From contig CAZXID010000008.1 in NCBI GenBank assembly GCA_964640325.1, positions 1 through 64,000 on the forward strand: a stretch of DNA of 64,000 nucleotides, given 5' to 3'. The position numbers and the translations under genes are program-made. The notes beneath the pieces are model-generated. The model saw only the letters and a program-made list of their open reading frames with translations. It ran no database searches and was not told the DNA's origin. This DNA comes from DAOQAU01 sp964640325. GTDB taxonomy: Bacteria; Cyanobacteriota; Vampirovibrionia; Gastranaerophilales; Gastranaerophilaceae. Below, one piece after another: positions 7,812-16,598 of the stretch (the stretch's first letter is position 1; each line of letters begins with the position of its first letter).

Positions 7812-9086
7812 TTACCCCTCCATAACTCTTATCAAACTATTAATCTTATTAATACAAATATCATTTTCAAAAGCTTTAATAGCATTTTGCATGTCTTTTT
7901 CCAAGCATTTTTCAGTAATTATAATAATATTTGCGGTATTATCATTTCTCAAACCTTTTTGTAAAAGTGTTGATATACTTATATTGTTTTGTGCAAAAGT
8001 GCTTCCCAGGCAGGCTATAACACCAACATTATTTTTTGCGTTTACGGAAAGATAATATTTGTTTTTTGTTTCGGAAATATCAACCATTACGGCTGTTTCA
8101 TGGTGATGACATCTCATCATAGGAAGAAGATAATCAGTTTTACCTATTTCTGTTGCAATTGCAAGAACATCGCCGACAACAGAGCTCGCCGTTGGGTACT
8201 CACCCGCCCCCGGACCCGAGAGCATAATCTCTCCGACAGGATGACCGGTAATTTCAACTGCGTTTGTCACATAGTCAATATGTGCAAGACTTTTTGACTT
8301 ACCAACAAACATAGGATGAACTCTTACATCGGCATTTCCCTTTTCATCAAGCTGGGCAAGTGCAATAAGCTTAATTTTGTAACCGAATTCATTTGCAAAA
8401 ATCATATCTTCGGCTTGAATTCTGCTAATGCCCTCTCTATAAATATTTTTTATATTAATTCTCTTATTAAAGGCTATTGTTGCGAGCGTAGCAAGCTTAT
8501 ATGCAGCATCAAAGCCCTCGACATCGCCTGTAGGATCTGCTTCTGCATAACCAAGCTCCTGAGCCTCTTTTAAAACACTCCCGTATGATGCGCCTAAAAC
8601 ATCCATTTTAGTCAAAATATAATTTGTTGTTCCGTTTAAAATACCTGCTATTTTTGTAATTTTATTGCCTGCCAAAATTGTTTTAATCGGCATAATAATA
8701 GGAATACCTCCTGCTATTGCAGCTTCATATAATACAACTTTGTTATGCTCTTCAGCAAAGTTGAACAATTCTTCGCCATGTTTTGCAAGAAGTTCTTTGT
8801 TCGCGGTTACAACATGTTTCCCATTTAAAATTGATGTTTTTATTAAATCAAATGCAGGCTCTACTCCGCCAACTACCTCGATAATAATATCAATATCTGG
8901 ATGTTTTGCCACTTCATAAGGATTATCGGTTAAAATCGCTTCATTTAACTTTGGTATATTCCTTTGCTTTTTTAAGTTTTTTACAGCAATTTTTACAACT
9001 TCAATATTATCAAAATCAGACAGCGTTTTAAAAACACCTGAACCAACCGTTCCTAAACCAATTATACCGATTTTAACTTTTTTCAT
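7812..9086 (-). CDS. hom: homoserine dehydrogenase
   Basis: The 424-residue enzyme reduces aspartate semialdehyde to homoserine. The N-terminal Rossmann motif is GLGTVGSGV. The catalytic region has NKELLAKHG and GILNGTTNYIL, followed by EADPTGDVEG. A C-terminal ACT domain (about 345-424, NNVGVIACLGSTFAQNNISI) indicates feedback control by an amino acid, probably threonine. It is the first gene of a hom-thrC pair; no aspartokinase gene is in the window. GAGG precedes the ATG. Confidence 0.95.
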   Translation of the reverse strand: MKKVKIGIIGLGTVGSGVFKTLSDFDNIEVVKIAVKNLKKQRNIPKLNEAILTDNPYEVAKHPDIDIIIEVVGGVEPAFDLIKTSILNGKHVVTANKELLAKHGEELFNFAEEHNKVVLYEAAIAGGIPIIMPIKTILAGNKITKIAGILNGTTNYILTKMDVLGASYGSVLKEAQELGYAEADPTGDVEGFDAAYKLATLATIAFNKRINIKNIYREGISRIQAEDMIFANEFGYKIKLIALAQLDEKGNADVRVHPMFVGKSKSLAHIDYVTNAVEITGHPVGEIMLSGPGAGEYPTASSVVGDVLAIATEIGKTDYLLPMMRCHHHETAVMVDISETKNKYYLSVNAKNNVGVIACLGSTFAQNNISISTLLQKGLRNDNTANIIIITEKCLEKDMQNAIKAFENDICINKINSLIRVMEG

Positions 9087-9195
9087 AATAACCTCAATCT
9101 CTCTACCCCAATTAAACCATAAAATTTTTGTCTTATAAACTCTTGAAAAAATTTTTTTTACAGTTAGTATAAAAGAAAGATTTTAGGGAGCAATG

Positions 9196-10398
9196 ATGTT
9201 TAATTTTAATATTACGACCGTTAAAAAGATTACTATATTTATTCTGGCTTTAGTCGGCTTTATAACAACCGTTAAGCTTTCAATAATTTATTATGATTCA
9301 AACTTTAATCCCTATGCGCTTCCGAGTTTTTGTTCGGTTAATCAGTTTGTTGATTGCGATGGCGTTGCACAGACAGTTCACTCACAATTTTTAGGGGTGC
9401 CGCTTGCTCTTTGGGGGATGCTCTTTTATCTTTTTACAATTTTTCTGCTTTTTATAAACAAATTAAAAAATATAAAACCACTTGGGTTTTTAAAAGTTTT
9501 CAAACACCCTATGAGATATATTTGCGCACTTGGTTTAATATCCTTTTTGATTTCAATGACACTTGCTGGCATAAGTATATTCGAAATTAAAAAAATATGT
9601 GTACTGTGTGTTTTCACCTATTTTTTGAATCTTTCTATAGCAATCACTGCGGTTGGAAAAGCAAGTTTTTACCATAGCCTGAAAGTCAGTACTGTAGATT
9701 TCATTCACGCCTTAAGGATAAAAAAATATTTAATCACTTTTATTATTTTAGGATTAATTGCAAGCGGAATATTAACATATACTTCCACAAGCTACGTTTT
9801 AACTCCACAGGTAAAAAGGTATAAATCAATAAAATCTTTTGCCGACATGAAGACAAACCCTTTCAAATCAGGAGGAAATACTCTGGGCGAGGAAAATGCA
9901 AAAATCGTCATAGATGTTTATACAGATTATCGCTGTCCTATTTGCTACACCTTCAATATAATGATCTATCGAATGGCAAAAGAATTGAGTAATATAAAAT
10001 TCATTCATCACAATTTACCTTTAGATAAGGAATGTAACAGGTATTTAAAACAAGATTTTCACGAAGGTGCGTGTATGCTTGCCAAATATTCCATTGCGGC
10101 ACAAAACCAAGGACATTTATGGGATTTTAACGCAGAACTTTTTGAAAAACAGCCCAAAACCGAAGACGAGATTATGAAACTTGCAAAATCACTGGGCTAT
10201 GACACAATAAAATTAAGACAAGATGCAAATTCGGAAGAAACATCAAATAAAATTCAAAAAGATATTGAAAATTCGGTTAATTTAGGAATAATAGGAACAC
10301 CGACAATGGTTATAAACGGCAAAATAATGCCGGGGATAAAACCTTATTATGAAATTAAAGAAAAACTTGTCAAGGCGGGAGCTGTTGAAAAAAAATAA
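9196..10398 (+). CDS. VKOR-DsbA fusion, thiol oxidation enzyme
   Basis: This 400-residue membrane protein joins a vitamin K epoxide reductase domain (about 10-150, several membrane helices) to a thioredoxin/DsbA-like domain (about 220-400). VKOR cysteines are seen in SFCSVNQFVDCDG and the redox pair CVLC. The DsbA active site is CPIC in YRCPICYTF, with the cis-Pro loop GTPTMV. In cyanobacteria such fusions form disulfides in exported proteins using quinone as electron acceptor. ATG codons occur at 9193 and 9196; GGGAG is better spaced for 9196. The gene overlaps queH. Confidence 0.93.
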   Translation: MFNFNITTVKKITIFILALVGFITTVKLSIIYYDSNFNPYALPSFCSVNQFVDCDGVAQTVHSQFLGVPLALWGMLFYLFTIFLLFINKLKNIKPLGFLKVFKHPMRYICALGLISFLISMTLAGISIFEIKKICVLCVFTYFLNLSIAITAVGKASFYHSLKVSTVDFIHALRIKKYLITFIILGLIASGILTYTSTSYVLTPQVKRYKSIKSFADMKTNPFKSGGNTLGEENAKIVIDVYTDYRCPICYTFNIMIYRMAKELSNIKFIHHNLPLDKECNRYLKQDFHEGACMLAKYSIAAQNQGHLWDFNAELFEKQPKTEDEIMKLAKSLGYDTIKLRQDANSEETSNKIQKDIENSVNLGIIGTPTMVINGKIMPGIKPYYEIKEKLVKAGAVEKK

Positions 10399-10924
10399 AG
10401 TATTGCTTCATAGCTGCTGTGGGATTTGTTCTGCTTATCCTATCTTATATTTAAAAGAACTGGGGTATGAACCGATTGCCTACTTTTATAACCCGAATAT
10501 TTATCCCGAATATGAACTTGAAAAAAGGTTAATGGCTCAAAAAAAACTTTGTAAAAATCTTAACTGCAAATTAATTATAGAAAAATACGAGCCTAAAATG
10601 TATGAAATTATTTCTTTTGGGCTGGAAGATGAACCCGAAAAAGGGAAACGCTGCACAAAATGTTTTGAGTTAAGACTTACCGAAACTGCCAAAAAAGCAA
10701 AAGAATTAGGCATAGAATTTTTTGCGACTTCAATTGTAATAAGTCCACATAAAAATTTTGAACTTATCTCCAAGCTCGGAAAGACAATTTCGCAAAAATA
10801 TGGTATAAATTATTTAAATATTGATTTTAAAAAAAACGACGGCTTTTTAAAATCCAACCAAAAAGCAAAAGAATTAGATCTTTACAGACAAAATTACTGC
10901 GGATGCAAGTATAGTAAACGGTGA
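10385..10924 (+). CDS. queH: epoxyqueuosine reductase QueH
   Basis: The protein matches QueH (former DUF208), the cobalamin-independent enzyme that reduces epoxyqueuosine to queuosine in tRNA. Cysteines for the metal sites occur in LLHSCCGIC near the N-terminus, RCTKCFELRL in the middle, and NYCGCKYS at the C-terminus. A TTG at 10385 gives the family-typical start a few residues before LLHSCC, with GGGAG just upstream and 14 nt overlap with the VKOR gene. An in-frame ATG at 10349 would add 12 residues. No other queuosine genes are visible here. Confidence 0.9.
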   Translation: MKKNKVLLHSCCGICSAYPILYLKELGYEPIAYFYNPNIYPEYELEKRLMAQKKLCKNLNCKLIIEKYEPKMYEIISFGLEDEPEKGKRCTKCFELRLTETAKKAKELGIEFFATSIVISPHKNFELISKLGKTISQKYGINYLNIDFKKNDGFLKSNQKAKELDLYRQNYCGCKYSKR

Positions 10925-10943
10925 GCTGTGAGCGGTGAACAGA
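10921..10943. repeat. GTGAGC-type short repeat touching the queH stop
   Basis: The queH stop codon lies in a GGTGAGCTGTGAGCGGTGAA stretch, a low-complexity GTGAG repeat. Its complement style (TTCACCCTTCACTC) recurs inside ligA (about 33550-33570) and pabA (about 44850-44878), so this may be one family of dispersed insertions. Confidence 0.4.
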
Positions 10944-10986
10944 ATTTAAGCTTACATTGAATATAAATCAAGCAAAAAGGGGGAAA

Positions 10987-11178
10987 ATGGAATGTAAAAA
11001 GGAAGAAAACAAAATTAACTGCACATGCACATACTCTTGCTCAAAAAAAGGGATATGCTGTGATTGTGTTACCTATCACAGGCAAAACGGTGAGATTCCC
11101 GGATGTTTTTTCCCCGCAGGGGTAGAAAAGACTTACGACCGTTCAATAGCAAACTTTATAAGGTCACATCAAAGATGA
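10987..11178 (+). CDS. DUF6485-family cysteine-rich small protein
   Basis: The 63-residue protein begins MECKKEENKINCTCTY, the pattern I associate with DUF6485. It has nine cysteines including CTCTYSC, GICCDC and a final GCFFP, so a metal or Fe-S site is likely. I chose the ATG at 10987 because GGGGG lies 4-8 nt upstream and the family starts there; a start at 10957 is possible. The stop overlaps the next ATG (ATGA), giving tight coupling. The biological role of the family is not known to me. Confidence 0.8.
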   Translation: MECKKEENKINCTCTYSCSKKGICCDCVTYHRQNGEIPGCFFPAGVEKTYDRSIANFIRSHQR

Positions 11179-11417
11179 AAAAAGATTTTTTTCTAAAATA
11201 CAAAAACGACAAAAATGCTTCGCCGGTGGAAATTTTCAAAAAAAACCTGCTTGAGTTAGAAATCTTATGCAAAAACGCTAAAAAAGAAGATTTTTCAATA
11301 ATTTTACACTCGCCCGATGAAATTACAGAACCAAAAAATGTTTATGAACTCTCGGTAATGCTTGCCGAAGACATGGTCAAAAAATTAAGCTCAAAAAATA
11401 AAGTTTTTAGAAATTAA
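11175..11417 (+). CDS. small protein coupled to DUF6485 gene
   Basis: The 80-residue protein begins MKKDFFLKYKNDKNASPVE. The start ATG overlaps the stop of the preceding cysteine-rich gene by the ATGA arrangement, so it is translated by coupling. It is Lys/Glu-rich and helical with no membrane segment or signal. I recognise no family. The last 4 bases overlap the end of the convergent orphan gene on the minus strand. Confidence 0.7.
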   Translation: MKKDFFLKYKNDKNASPVEIFKKNLLELEILCKNAKKEDFSIILHSPDEITEPKNVYELSVMLAEDMVKKLSSKNKVFRN

Positions 11418-11788
11418 AGCCCTGTAACTGCATCAACAAATTTAATTGCATCATCTTTTACTTTTGTAATCGCTTTTATAACCTTTATTGCATCTTCTGA
11501 AAGTTTTTGCTCGGTATTATACAACCCCGACTTAAATATTGCGGGCAGACAATCTTGCTGGATTTTTTCCGATTCGGGGAAAAGTGTGTTTTTTGCAAGT
11601 GAATAAAATGCCTTTATATTTTCTCTGCGCAAAGTAATAAGCATATTAGATATTGTTTTAAATTTATCTTCCAAAATTTCTTCACCTGTATTTAAAAGAA
11701 TTTTACTGCCGGATGTAAAATTTGGATTTTTTTGTGATTTTGTAGCTCCATTAACTGAATAATGATTTATTCTTTGAACACTAAGCAT
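11414..11788 (-). CDS. orphan protein with NFTSG N-terminal motif
   Basis: The 124-residue protein starts MLSVQRINHYSVNG at an ATG (11788) with GGAGG 6 nt upstream; a longer frame to 11812 has no ribosome site. NPNFTSGSK (about 19-27) matches the F-x-G/A-like motif of other orphans in this window. The remainder is helical and Lys/Glu-rich, ending in KVKDDAIKFVDAVTGL. There is no membrane segment. Its function is unknown. Confidence 0.7.
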   Translation of the reverse strand: MLSVQRINHYSVNGATKSQKNPNFTSGSKILLNTGEEILEDKFKTISNMLITLRRENIKAFYSLAKNTLFPESEKIQQDCLPAIFKSGLYNTEQKLSEDAIKVIKAITKVKDDAIKFVDAVTGL

Positions 11789-11901
11789 AATTGCCTCCGC
11801 TTTTATTGACATAATATTAAAACCCGCTCAAAATATTTTTTGACTAAAATCTTATAAACAATTACAATATTTTACAAATAGCCAAAAGTTGTTTTTTTTA
11901 A

Positions 11902-11907
11902 TATAAT
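11902..11907 (+). promoter_or_regulatory. -10 box of mlaE, leaderless arrangement
   Basis: TATAAT ends 6 nt before the mlaE ATG at 11914 and there is no ribosome site, so transcription should begin at or next to the start codon. A clear -35 box at normal spacing is not seen. Confidence 0.55.
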
Positions 11908-11913
11908 TTAAAC

Positions 11914-12723
11914 ATGAATCAATTTGCACTATACTTTAAAAAATCAGCAACATACCAACTTTACAGACTTTTTACAAAGCAGGTTGATGATTTTTTTACG
12001 ACACTCGGAGAAATCAGCATAAAAGCAATCTCCACGTTGTCCTACATTTTAAGGCTTGAAATAGATAAAAAAGAGGTTATCACCCAATCAGCACGCTTTG
12101 GCGTAAGCTCGCTTCCTATAACCCTTTCGATAGTAGGAATGTCAGCTATAATTGTAGCAATGCAAGTTGCAGGAGAAATGGTTAAACAGGGTGCCGGAAA
12201 CTACGTCGGAATGCTTGTGACCATGCTCATCGTGCGAGAAGACGGAGTTATAATGTCAGGGTTTGCAATAATTTCAATGATAGGCTCATCACTTGCGGCA
12301 GAAATAGCCACAATGAGAGTAACAGAACAAATCGATGCAATGAAATCTCTAAAAGTCGACCCGATACGTTATCTTTTCGTGCCCAGAGTCGTTGCAGGGA
12401 TTTTAATGATGCCGCTTGTTGTAATCGTAGCTTCTGTTGTGGGCGTTCTGGGCGGAGCAGTTGCCTCAAATCTTGCAGGCGGACTTAATTACAGAGCTTA
12501 CTTTGATTCTGTTTGGTACGGGCTTTATATGAAAGACATTCACGTTTGCCTTGCAAAAGCAGTGGCTTTCGGTGGGACAATTGCGCTTATAAGCTGTACC
12601 TGCGGTTATAAAGCGAAAGGTGGGGCCAAAGGAGTTGGTATTGCTACAACAAAAGCCGTTGTATGGTCATTTGTCGCAATAGTAATCTGGGATTTATTAT
12701 TTGCTTTGACATTTTTCTTCTAG
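11914..12723 (+). CDS. mlaE: MlaE/TGD1-family lipid ABC transporter permease
   Basis: The 269-residue membrane protein is the permease of an MCE-type phospholipid transporter. It has the family's length, about five hydrophobic segments, and the conserved GAAIVTEQI-like loop, here SSLAAEIATMRVTEQIDAM followed by DPIRYLFVPRV. mlaF and mlaD follow immediately, giving a complete core transporter that moves lipids between inner and outer membranes. It is predicted to be leaderless. Confidence 0.95.
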   Translation: MNQFALYFKKSATYQLYRLFTKQVDDFFTTLGEISIKAISTLSYILRLEIDKKEVITQSARFGVSSLPITLSIVGMSAIIVAMQVAGEMVKQGAGNYVGMLVTMLIVREDGVIMSGFAIISMIGSSLAAEIATMRVTEQIDAMKSLKVDPIRYLFVPRVVAGILMMPLVVIVASVVGVLGGAVASNLAGGLNYRAYFDSVWYGLYMKDIHVCLAKAVAFGGTIALISCTCGYKAKGGAKGVGIATTKAVVWSFVAIVIWDLLFALTFFF

Positions 12724-12739
12724 AATATAAGGATAAATT

Positions 12740-13462
12740 ATGAGTATAAAAGTTAAAAATTTAATTAAAATTTTCGGAAACAAAACCGTAATAGACAAAG
12801 TTTCCTTTAGTGTCGCAGACGGTGAAGTCCTTGCAATAGTTGGCTTTAGCGGTTCGGGCAAAAGTACCGTTTTAAAGCTTATCTGCGAACTTTTAAAACC
12901 CGACAGCGGTGAAATTGAAACGTCAATGGGCGATATTGCCATGGTTTTTCAATATTCGGCATTGTTTGACTCACTGAATGTATTCAATAACATTGCTTTT
13001 GCACTCAAAGAAAGAAAAGAATTCAGAAAAAAATTCTCTCAAAGAGCCTTGGAAGAAATCGTAGCACAAAAGCTAAAAATGGTCGGACTGGAAGGGATTG
13101 AAAAGAAATATCCTTCAGAACTTTCAGGCGGTATGCAAAAGCGTGTAAGCTTTGCGCGCGCAATAGTTACAGAGCCTCAAACAATTTTATACGATGAGCC
13201 TACATCCGGTCTAGACCCTATTTCATCAACATTAATTGAAGATTACATTGTAAGGCTAAAAGAAGAAACCCACGCGTCATCAATTGTGGTGACCCACCAA
13301 ATGTCAACCATACAGCGAACAGCCGACAGAGTTATAATGTTATATAACGGGAAAATAGTCTATGAGGGAACACCTAAAGATATGTTAACAACCGACAATG
13401 ATTATGCAAAGCAGTTTGTATCGGCATCTTTGGAAGGGCCTATGCAAATGTTGGCAGAATAA
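12740..13462 (+). CDS. mlaF: MlaF-family lipid transport ATPase
   Basis: The 240-residue ABC ATPase has Walker A GFSGSGKST (about 35-43), signature LSGGMQKR, Walker B ILYDEPTSGLD and the switch His in VVTHQM. It lies 16 nt after mlaE and 35 nt before mlaD, as in Mla and TGD systems, where it powers lipid transfer through MlaE. AAGGA lies upstream of the start. No mlaB-like STAS gene is adjacent. Confidence 0.95.
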   Translation: MSIKVKNLIKIFGNKTVIDKVSFSVADGEVLAIVGFSGSGKSTVLKLICELLKPDSGEIETSMGDIAMVFQYSALFDSLNVFNNIAFALKERKEFRKKFSQRALEEIVAQKLKMVGLEGIEKKYPSELSGGMQKRVSFARAIVTEPQTILYDEPTSGLDPISSTLIEDYIVRLKEETHASSIVVTHQMSTIQRTADRVIMLYNGKIVYEGTPKDMLTTDNDYAKQFVSASLEGPMQMLAE

Positions 13463-13497
13463 GTTTTTTTTGATACAATGGAGCAGGAAGAGGTAAT

Positions 13498-14859
13498 ATG
13501 AGATTTTCATCATCGTTTAAAGTAGGAATTTTGGCATTAATTGCCCTTTTTATTTTGTTATTCACTATTTTATGGGTAAAAGGTCGTTCATTTTCTTCTG
13601 CAGCAAGGATGGAAATAGTATTTAAAGATGTAAACGGAATGAGACCCGGCTCCGGCGTTCAAATGATGGGCTTAAGAGTAGGACAAGTCGAAGAAATTAT
13701 TCCTTTTATCGACGGTGAAAACAGCTTTGTTAAAATGAAATTTGTCATAACAGAGCCCGGAATTACAATACCTAAGGCCTCTGTATTTTCAATTCAGCAA
13801 TCAGGATTAATAGGCGAGCAATTTTTAGAAATTACTCCGCCAAAAACAAGAACAACTTATTTTTCTGTATACGGTGGTTCAGACCTGCTTTATAAAAACG
13901 ACCCTGTTCAAATCAAACTTGACAACAAATACTATGATGTAGGGAAAGTTAAAGATACCCAAATTCTTTCTGCAAAAATGGTACCGGCAATTATGCAAGA
14001 AAAAATTAAAACCCCCTACGCTTACAAAATTGATTATGTTATAACGCTTCCCGGACTTGTTATACCCGATTATATGCTTGGAAGCATGATAAAAGACAAA
14101 GGCGTTAATAAACTTCGACTGCAAATGATTGACAATACTGTTTTGCCGTATCCTCATCAAAATTCACCCTATACAGTAGTTGAACCCATGAGAATAGCAG
14201 ATTTTATGGATTTGCAATATAAAGCAGCCGAATCGCTCACAGAAACAAACATCAAAATAAACGAACTGCTTTCAGATAACGTTATTGCCGATTTAAAACA
14301 AACGGTTTCAAATATCAACGCCCTTACCGCTCAGGCTACAACAACAATTGCCAAAGCCGAAAAGCTTGTTGATGCTTCAAAAGAAGACTTAGACTCAATG
14401 GTTGCCATGGCTAATAAAGTAAGCACGAGCTTTATTAAACTTGCGGACAACATTAACGGTGTGGTTGGGGACCAAAACTTCAAACCTACGCTAATTTCTA
14501 CCGCAAAATCAATCGATAAATTATCGCAAAATTTAAACAAAATTCTTGATAACACAGATGCCAAACAACTCGGTGCGGATTTACAATCCATTGCCAACAA
14601 CCTTAATGACATAAGCACTTTTGTTGCAACAATGACAAAAGATGAAAAGCTTAAAAAACAGCTTTCTGATACCATTGTAAAAGTTAATACTGCAATGACA
14701 GATATTTCGAGTGCAATGGAACTTGTCAATTCAATGACACCCGATAATAAACGCAAAATAGAACAAATTATGGAAGATACATCCGAAACCACCCATAATT
14801 TAAGAAAATTCTCAGATAAATTAAACAAAAGATTTTTACTGTTTAGATTGATGTTCTAA
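13498..14859 (+). CDS. mlaD: MCE-domain lipid-binding protein MlaD
   Basis: The 453-residue protein has an N-terminal membrane anchor (about 7-25), then an MCE domain (about 35-115, with DVNGMRPGSGVQMMGLRVG). It is longer than E. coli MlaD: a middle region (120-250) is followed by a long helical C-terminus (about 250-440) that could form a periplasm-spanning tube or coiled coil, as in larger MCE proteins. It is the third gene of the mlaEFD unit. GAGG precedes the ATG. Confidence 0.93.
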   Translation: MRFSSSFKVGILALIALFILLFTILWVKGRSFSSAARMEIVFKDVNGMRPGSGVQMMGLRVGQVEEIIPFIDGENSFVKMKFVITEPGITIPKASVFSIQQSGLIGEQFLEITPPKTRTTYFSVYGGSDLLYKNDPVQIKLDNKYYDVGKVKDTQILSAKMVPAIMQEKIKTPYAYKIDYVITLPGLVIPDYMLGSMIKDKGVNKLRLQMIDNTVLPYPHQNSPYTVVEPMRIADFMDLQYKAAESLTETNIKINELLSDNVIADLKQTVSNINALTAQATTTIAKAEKLVDASKEDLDSMVAMANKVSTSFIKLADNINGVVGDQNFKPTLISTAKSIDKLSQNLNKILDNTDAKQLGADLQSIANNLNDISTFVATMTKDEKLKKQLSDTIVKVNTAMTDISSAMELVNSMTPDNKRKIEQIMEDTSETTHNLRKFSDKLNKRFLLFRLMF

Positions 14860-14892
14860 ATTCAATATAAAGGTAATCAAAAAAATATCATT

Positions 14893-14930
14893 ACCCTCGC
14901 CCCTTGAGGAAGAAGGCAGGGTTAGGGGTA
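14893..14930. repeat. palindromic repeat, family A (CCCTCGCCCCTTG)
   Basis: This stretch between mlaD and lpxK starts CCCTCGCCCCTTGAGG and ends GGTTAGGGGTA. It is G+C-rich compared with its surroundings. Related copies lie in tsaB (several), ligA and purH. Its right end sits 10 nt before the lpxK start and contains the only purine-rich stretch that could act as its ribosome site. Confidence 0.75.
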
Positions 14931-14938
14931 AAACATTA

Positions 14939-15982
14939 ATGGGCTTAAAAACTTACATAACAAAAATTCACTACAACAAACAGGCAAAAGGGCTGTTTTT
15001 CAGCCTTTTAAAATTCTTTGCTCTATTTTACGGGCTTGCAAGCAGGCTGAAAAATAGACTGTATGAAAAAGGCAAACTAATTCCTAAAAAAGTCGATGCT
15101 TATGTTATTTCAGTAGGAAATCTGACCACCGGCGGCGTAGGAAAAACCCCTGTCGTTGCACAAATTGCTAATTACTTAATTGAAAAAGGCGAAAAAGTGG
15201 CAATCGTCTCAAGAGGTTACGGCGGGAAATTGTCAGGCATAAATGTTATTTCAGACGGAGAAAATATTTATTTCAGCGCAAGAAAAGCAGGAGATGAGCC
15301 GCATTGGCTTGGGAAAAACACTAAAGCAATAGTTATTACGGCAAAAAATCGCTATGAAGGCGCGGAATTTGCCATAGACAAATTCCGCGCCACAAAAATA
15401 ATCCTTGATGACGGATTTCAACACAGAAAACTTCACCGTGACTTAGATATTGTTCTGGTTGACAGCGAGATGGGATTCGGTAATGACAACTTGCTTCCTG
15501 CAGGCCCACTAAGAGAAGGGGTAGAAGCCTTTGACAGAATTGACAGACTGGTTGTTGTAAGCAAAAACACCAACCACACGAGGGCTGAAAAGTTCGCCCG
15601 AATTTTAGAAAAAAAATTAAACAAACCGACGTTTTTATGCTATAGCGAGCCTGATTTTGCTTACAATATCTTTGAGTCTGAAGAAAGGCTTGAAAGGGGA
15701 GACCGAATCGCGGCATTTAGCGCAATAGGACAGCCTCAACAATTCTATAATTTTTTGAAAGATTTTGATATTGTTAATACATTTAACTTTGATGACCATC
15801 ATAAATATTCAAAAAATGATGTTCAAAAAATGCAGAAAAAATGTGTGGACATGAATATCAATAAGCTTGTAACAACGGAAAAAGATTCGACAAAACTTGA
15901 CCAATCAATGTTTTATCTTAAAGTTTTTGCGCTAAAGTTAAAAACAAATTTGGATGTAGAAAAATTGATTAATGGAAATTGA
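14939..15982 (+). CDS. lpxK: tetraacyldisaccharide 4'-kinase
   Basis: The 347-residue protein is LpxK, which phosphorylates the lipid A precursor at the 4' position at the inner membrane. It has an N-terminal hydrophobic helix, the P-loop region SVGNLTTGGVGKTP (about 58-71), the DDGFQHRKL motif (about 157-165), and a C-terminal TTEKDSTKL. Its presence implies lipid A and an outer membrane, in line with the adjacent Mla genes. The 3' end overlaps nth by 11 nt. A 13-bp perfect palindrome lies inside the gene at 15359-15391. Confidence 0.95.
   Translation: MGLKTYITKIHYNKQAKGLFFSLLKFFALFYGLASRLKNRLYEKGKLIPKKVDAYVISVGNLTTGGVGKTPVVAQIANYLIEKGEKVAIVSRGYGGKLSGINVISDGENIYFSARKAGDEPHWLGKNTKAIVITAKNRYEGAEFAIDKFRATKIILDDGFQHRKLHRDLDIVLVDSEMGFGNDNLLPAGPLREGVEAFDRIDRLVVVSKNTNHTRAEKFARILEKKLNKPTFLCYSEPDFAYNIFESEERLERGDRIAAFSAIGQPQQFYNFLKDFDIVNTFNFDDHHKYSKNDVQKMQKKCVDMNINKLVTTEKDSTKLDQSMFYLKVFALKLKTNLDVEKLINGN
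15359..15391. repeat. perfect 13-bp palindrome inside lpxK
   Basis: Arms 15359-15371 (GGCGCGGAATTTG) and 15379-15391 flank a 7-nt loop. It encodes residues just before DDGFQH in LpxK and keeps the frame. It is more G+C-rich than the surrounding gene, so it may be a small inserted element, though the protein here aligns plausibly with other LpxK sequences. Confidence 0.5.
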
Positions 15983-16598
15983 TAAAATAGTAGAAATTCT
16001 AAAAAAAGCAAATCAGCCGCAAAGCGAGTTTGTAAAACTTATGGACAGTTTTAACGACCCTTTTTTAGTCTTAATTGCCTGTATTTTAAGCCTAAGAACA
16101 AATGACAAAACGACTTATCCGGCAACTTTGAGAATGTTAAAATTTGGGCGAACGCCTGCGGCGTTCGCCCAAATAAACCTTGGCGACCTAGCCAAAGCCA
16201 TATATCCCGTAGGCTTTTATAAAAATAAAGCGGAGCAGATTATTGAACTTTCAAAAATTTTAGTTGAAAAATATGATTCTAAAGTTCCCGATACCATTGA
16301 AGAACTGATAAAATTCAAAGGAGTAGGCAGAAAAACGGCAAATTTGGTTATTGCCAGAGGATTTAACAAACCTGCAATCTGTGTTGATGTCCATGTTCAC
16401 AGAATTTTTAACCGGCTCGGATATGTTAAAACCAAAACTCCCGAAGAAACCGAATTTGCGTTAAGAAAAAAACTCCCTAAAGAATATTGGATTGAAATAA
16501 ACACGCTTATCGTAACCCACGGCCAAAACGTTTGTAAGCCGATTAATCCCAAATGCAGTGAGTGTCCGATTGAAAAATACTGCGCAAAGTTAATCTAA
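15972..16598 (+). CDS. nth: endonuclease III
   Basis: The 208-residue DNA glycosylase/AP lyase removes oxidised pyrimidines. The helix-hairpin-helix GVGRKTANLV with catalytic Lys, the catalytic Asp in CVDVHVHRI, and the C-terminal Fe-S cluster cysteines (CKPINPKCSECPIEKYC, spacing 6-2-5) are all present. Residues around 57-67 (KFGRTPAAFAQ) are encoded by a perfect 15-bp palindrome. The start overlaps the lpxK end and the stop overlaps the convergent ribF by 9 nt. Confidence 0.95.
   Translation: MEIDKIVEILKKANQPQSEFVKLMDSFNDPFLVLIACILSLRTNDKTTYPATLRMLKFGRTPAAFAQINLGDLAKAIYPVGFYKNKAEQIIELSKILVEKYDSKVPDTIEELIKFKGVGRKTANLVIARGFNKPAICVDVHVHRIFNRLGYVKTKTPEETEFALRKKLPKEYWIEINTLIVTHGQNVCKPINPKCSECPIEKYCAKLI
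16142..16174. repeat. perfect 15-bp GC-rich palindrome inside nth
   Basis: Arms 16142-16156 and 16160-16174 are perfect complements around a TGC loop. The core is GGGCGAACGCC. A shorter sister, GGGCGCGCC with a GCA loop, lies inside purH at 63424-63444. Both are in frame and encode Gly-Arg-Ala/Pro-rich residues. Confidence 0.8.
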
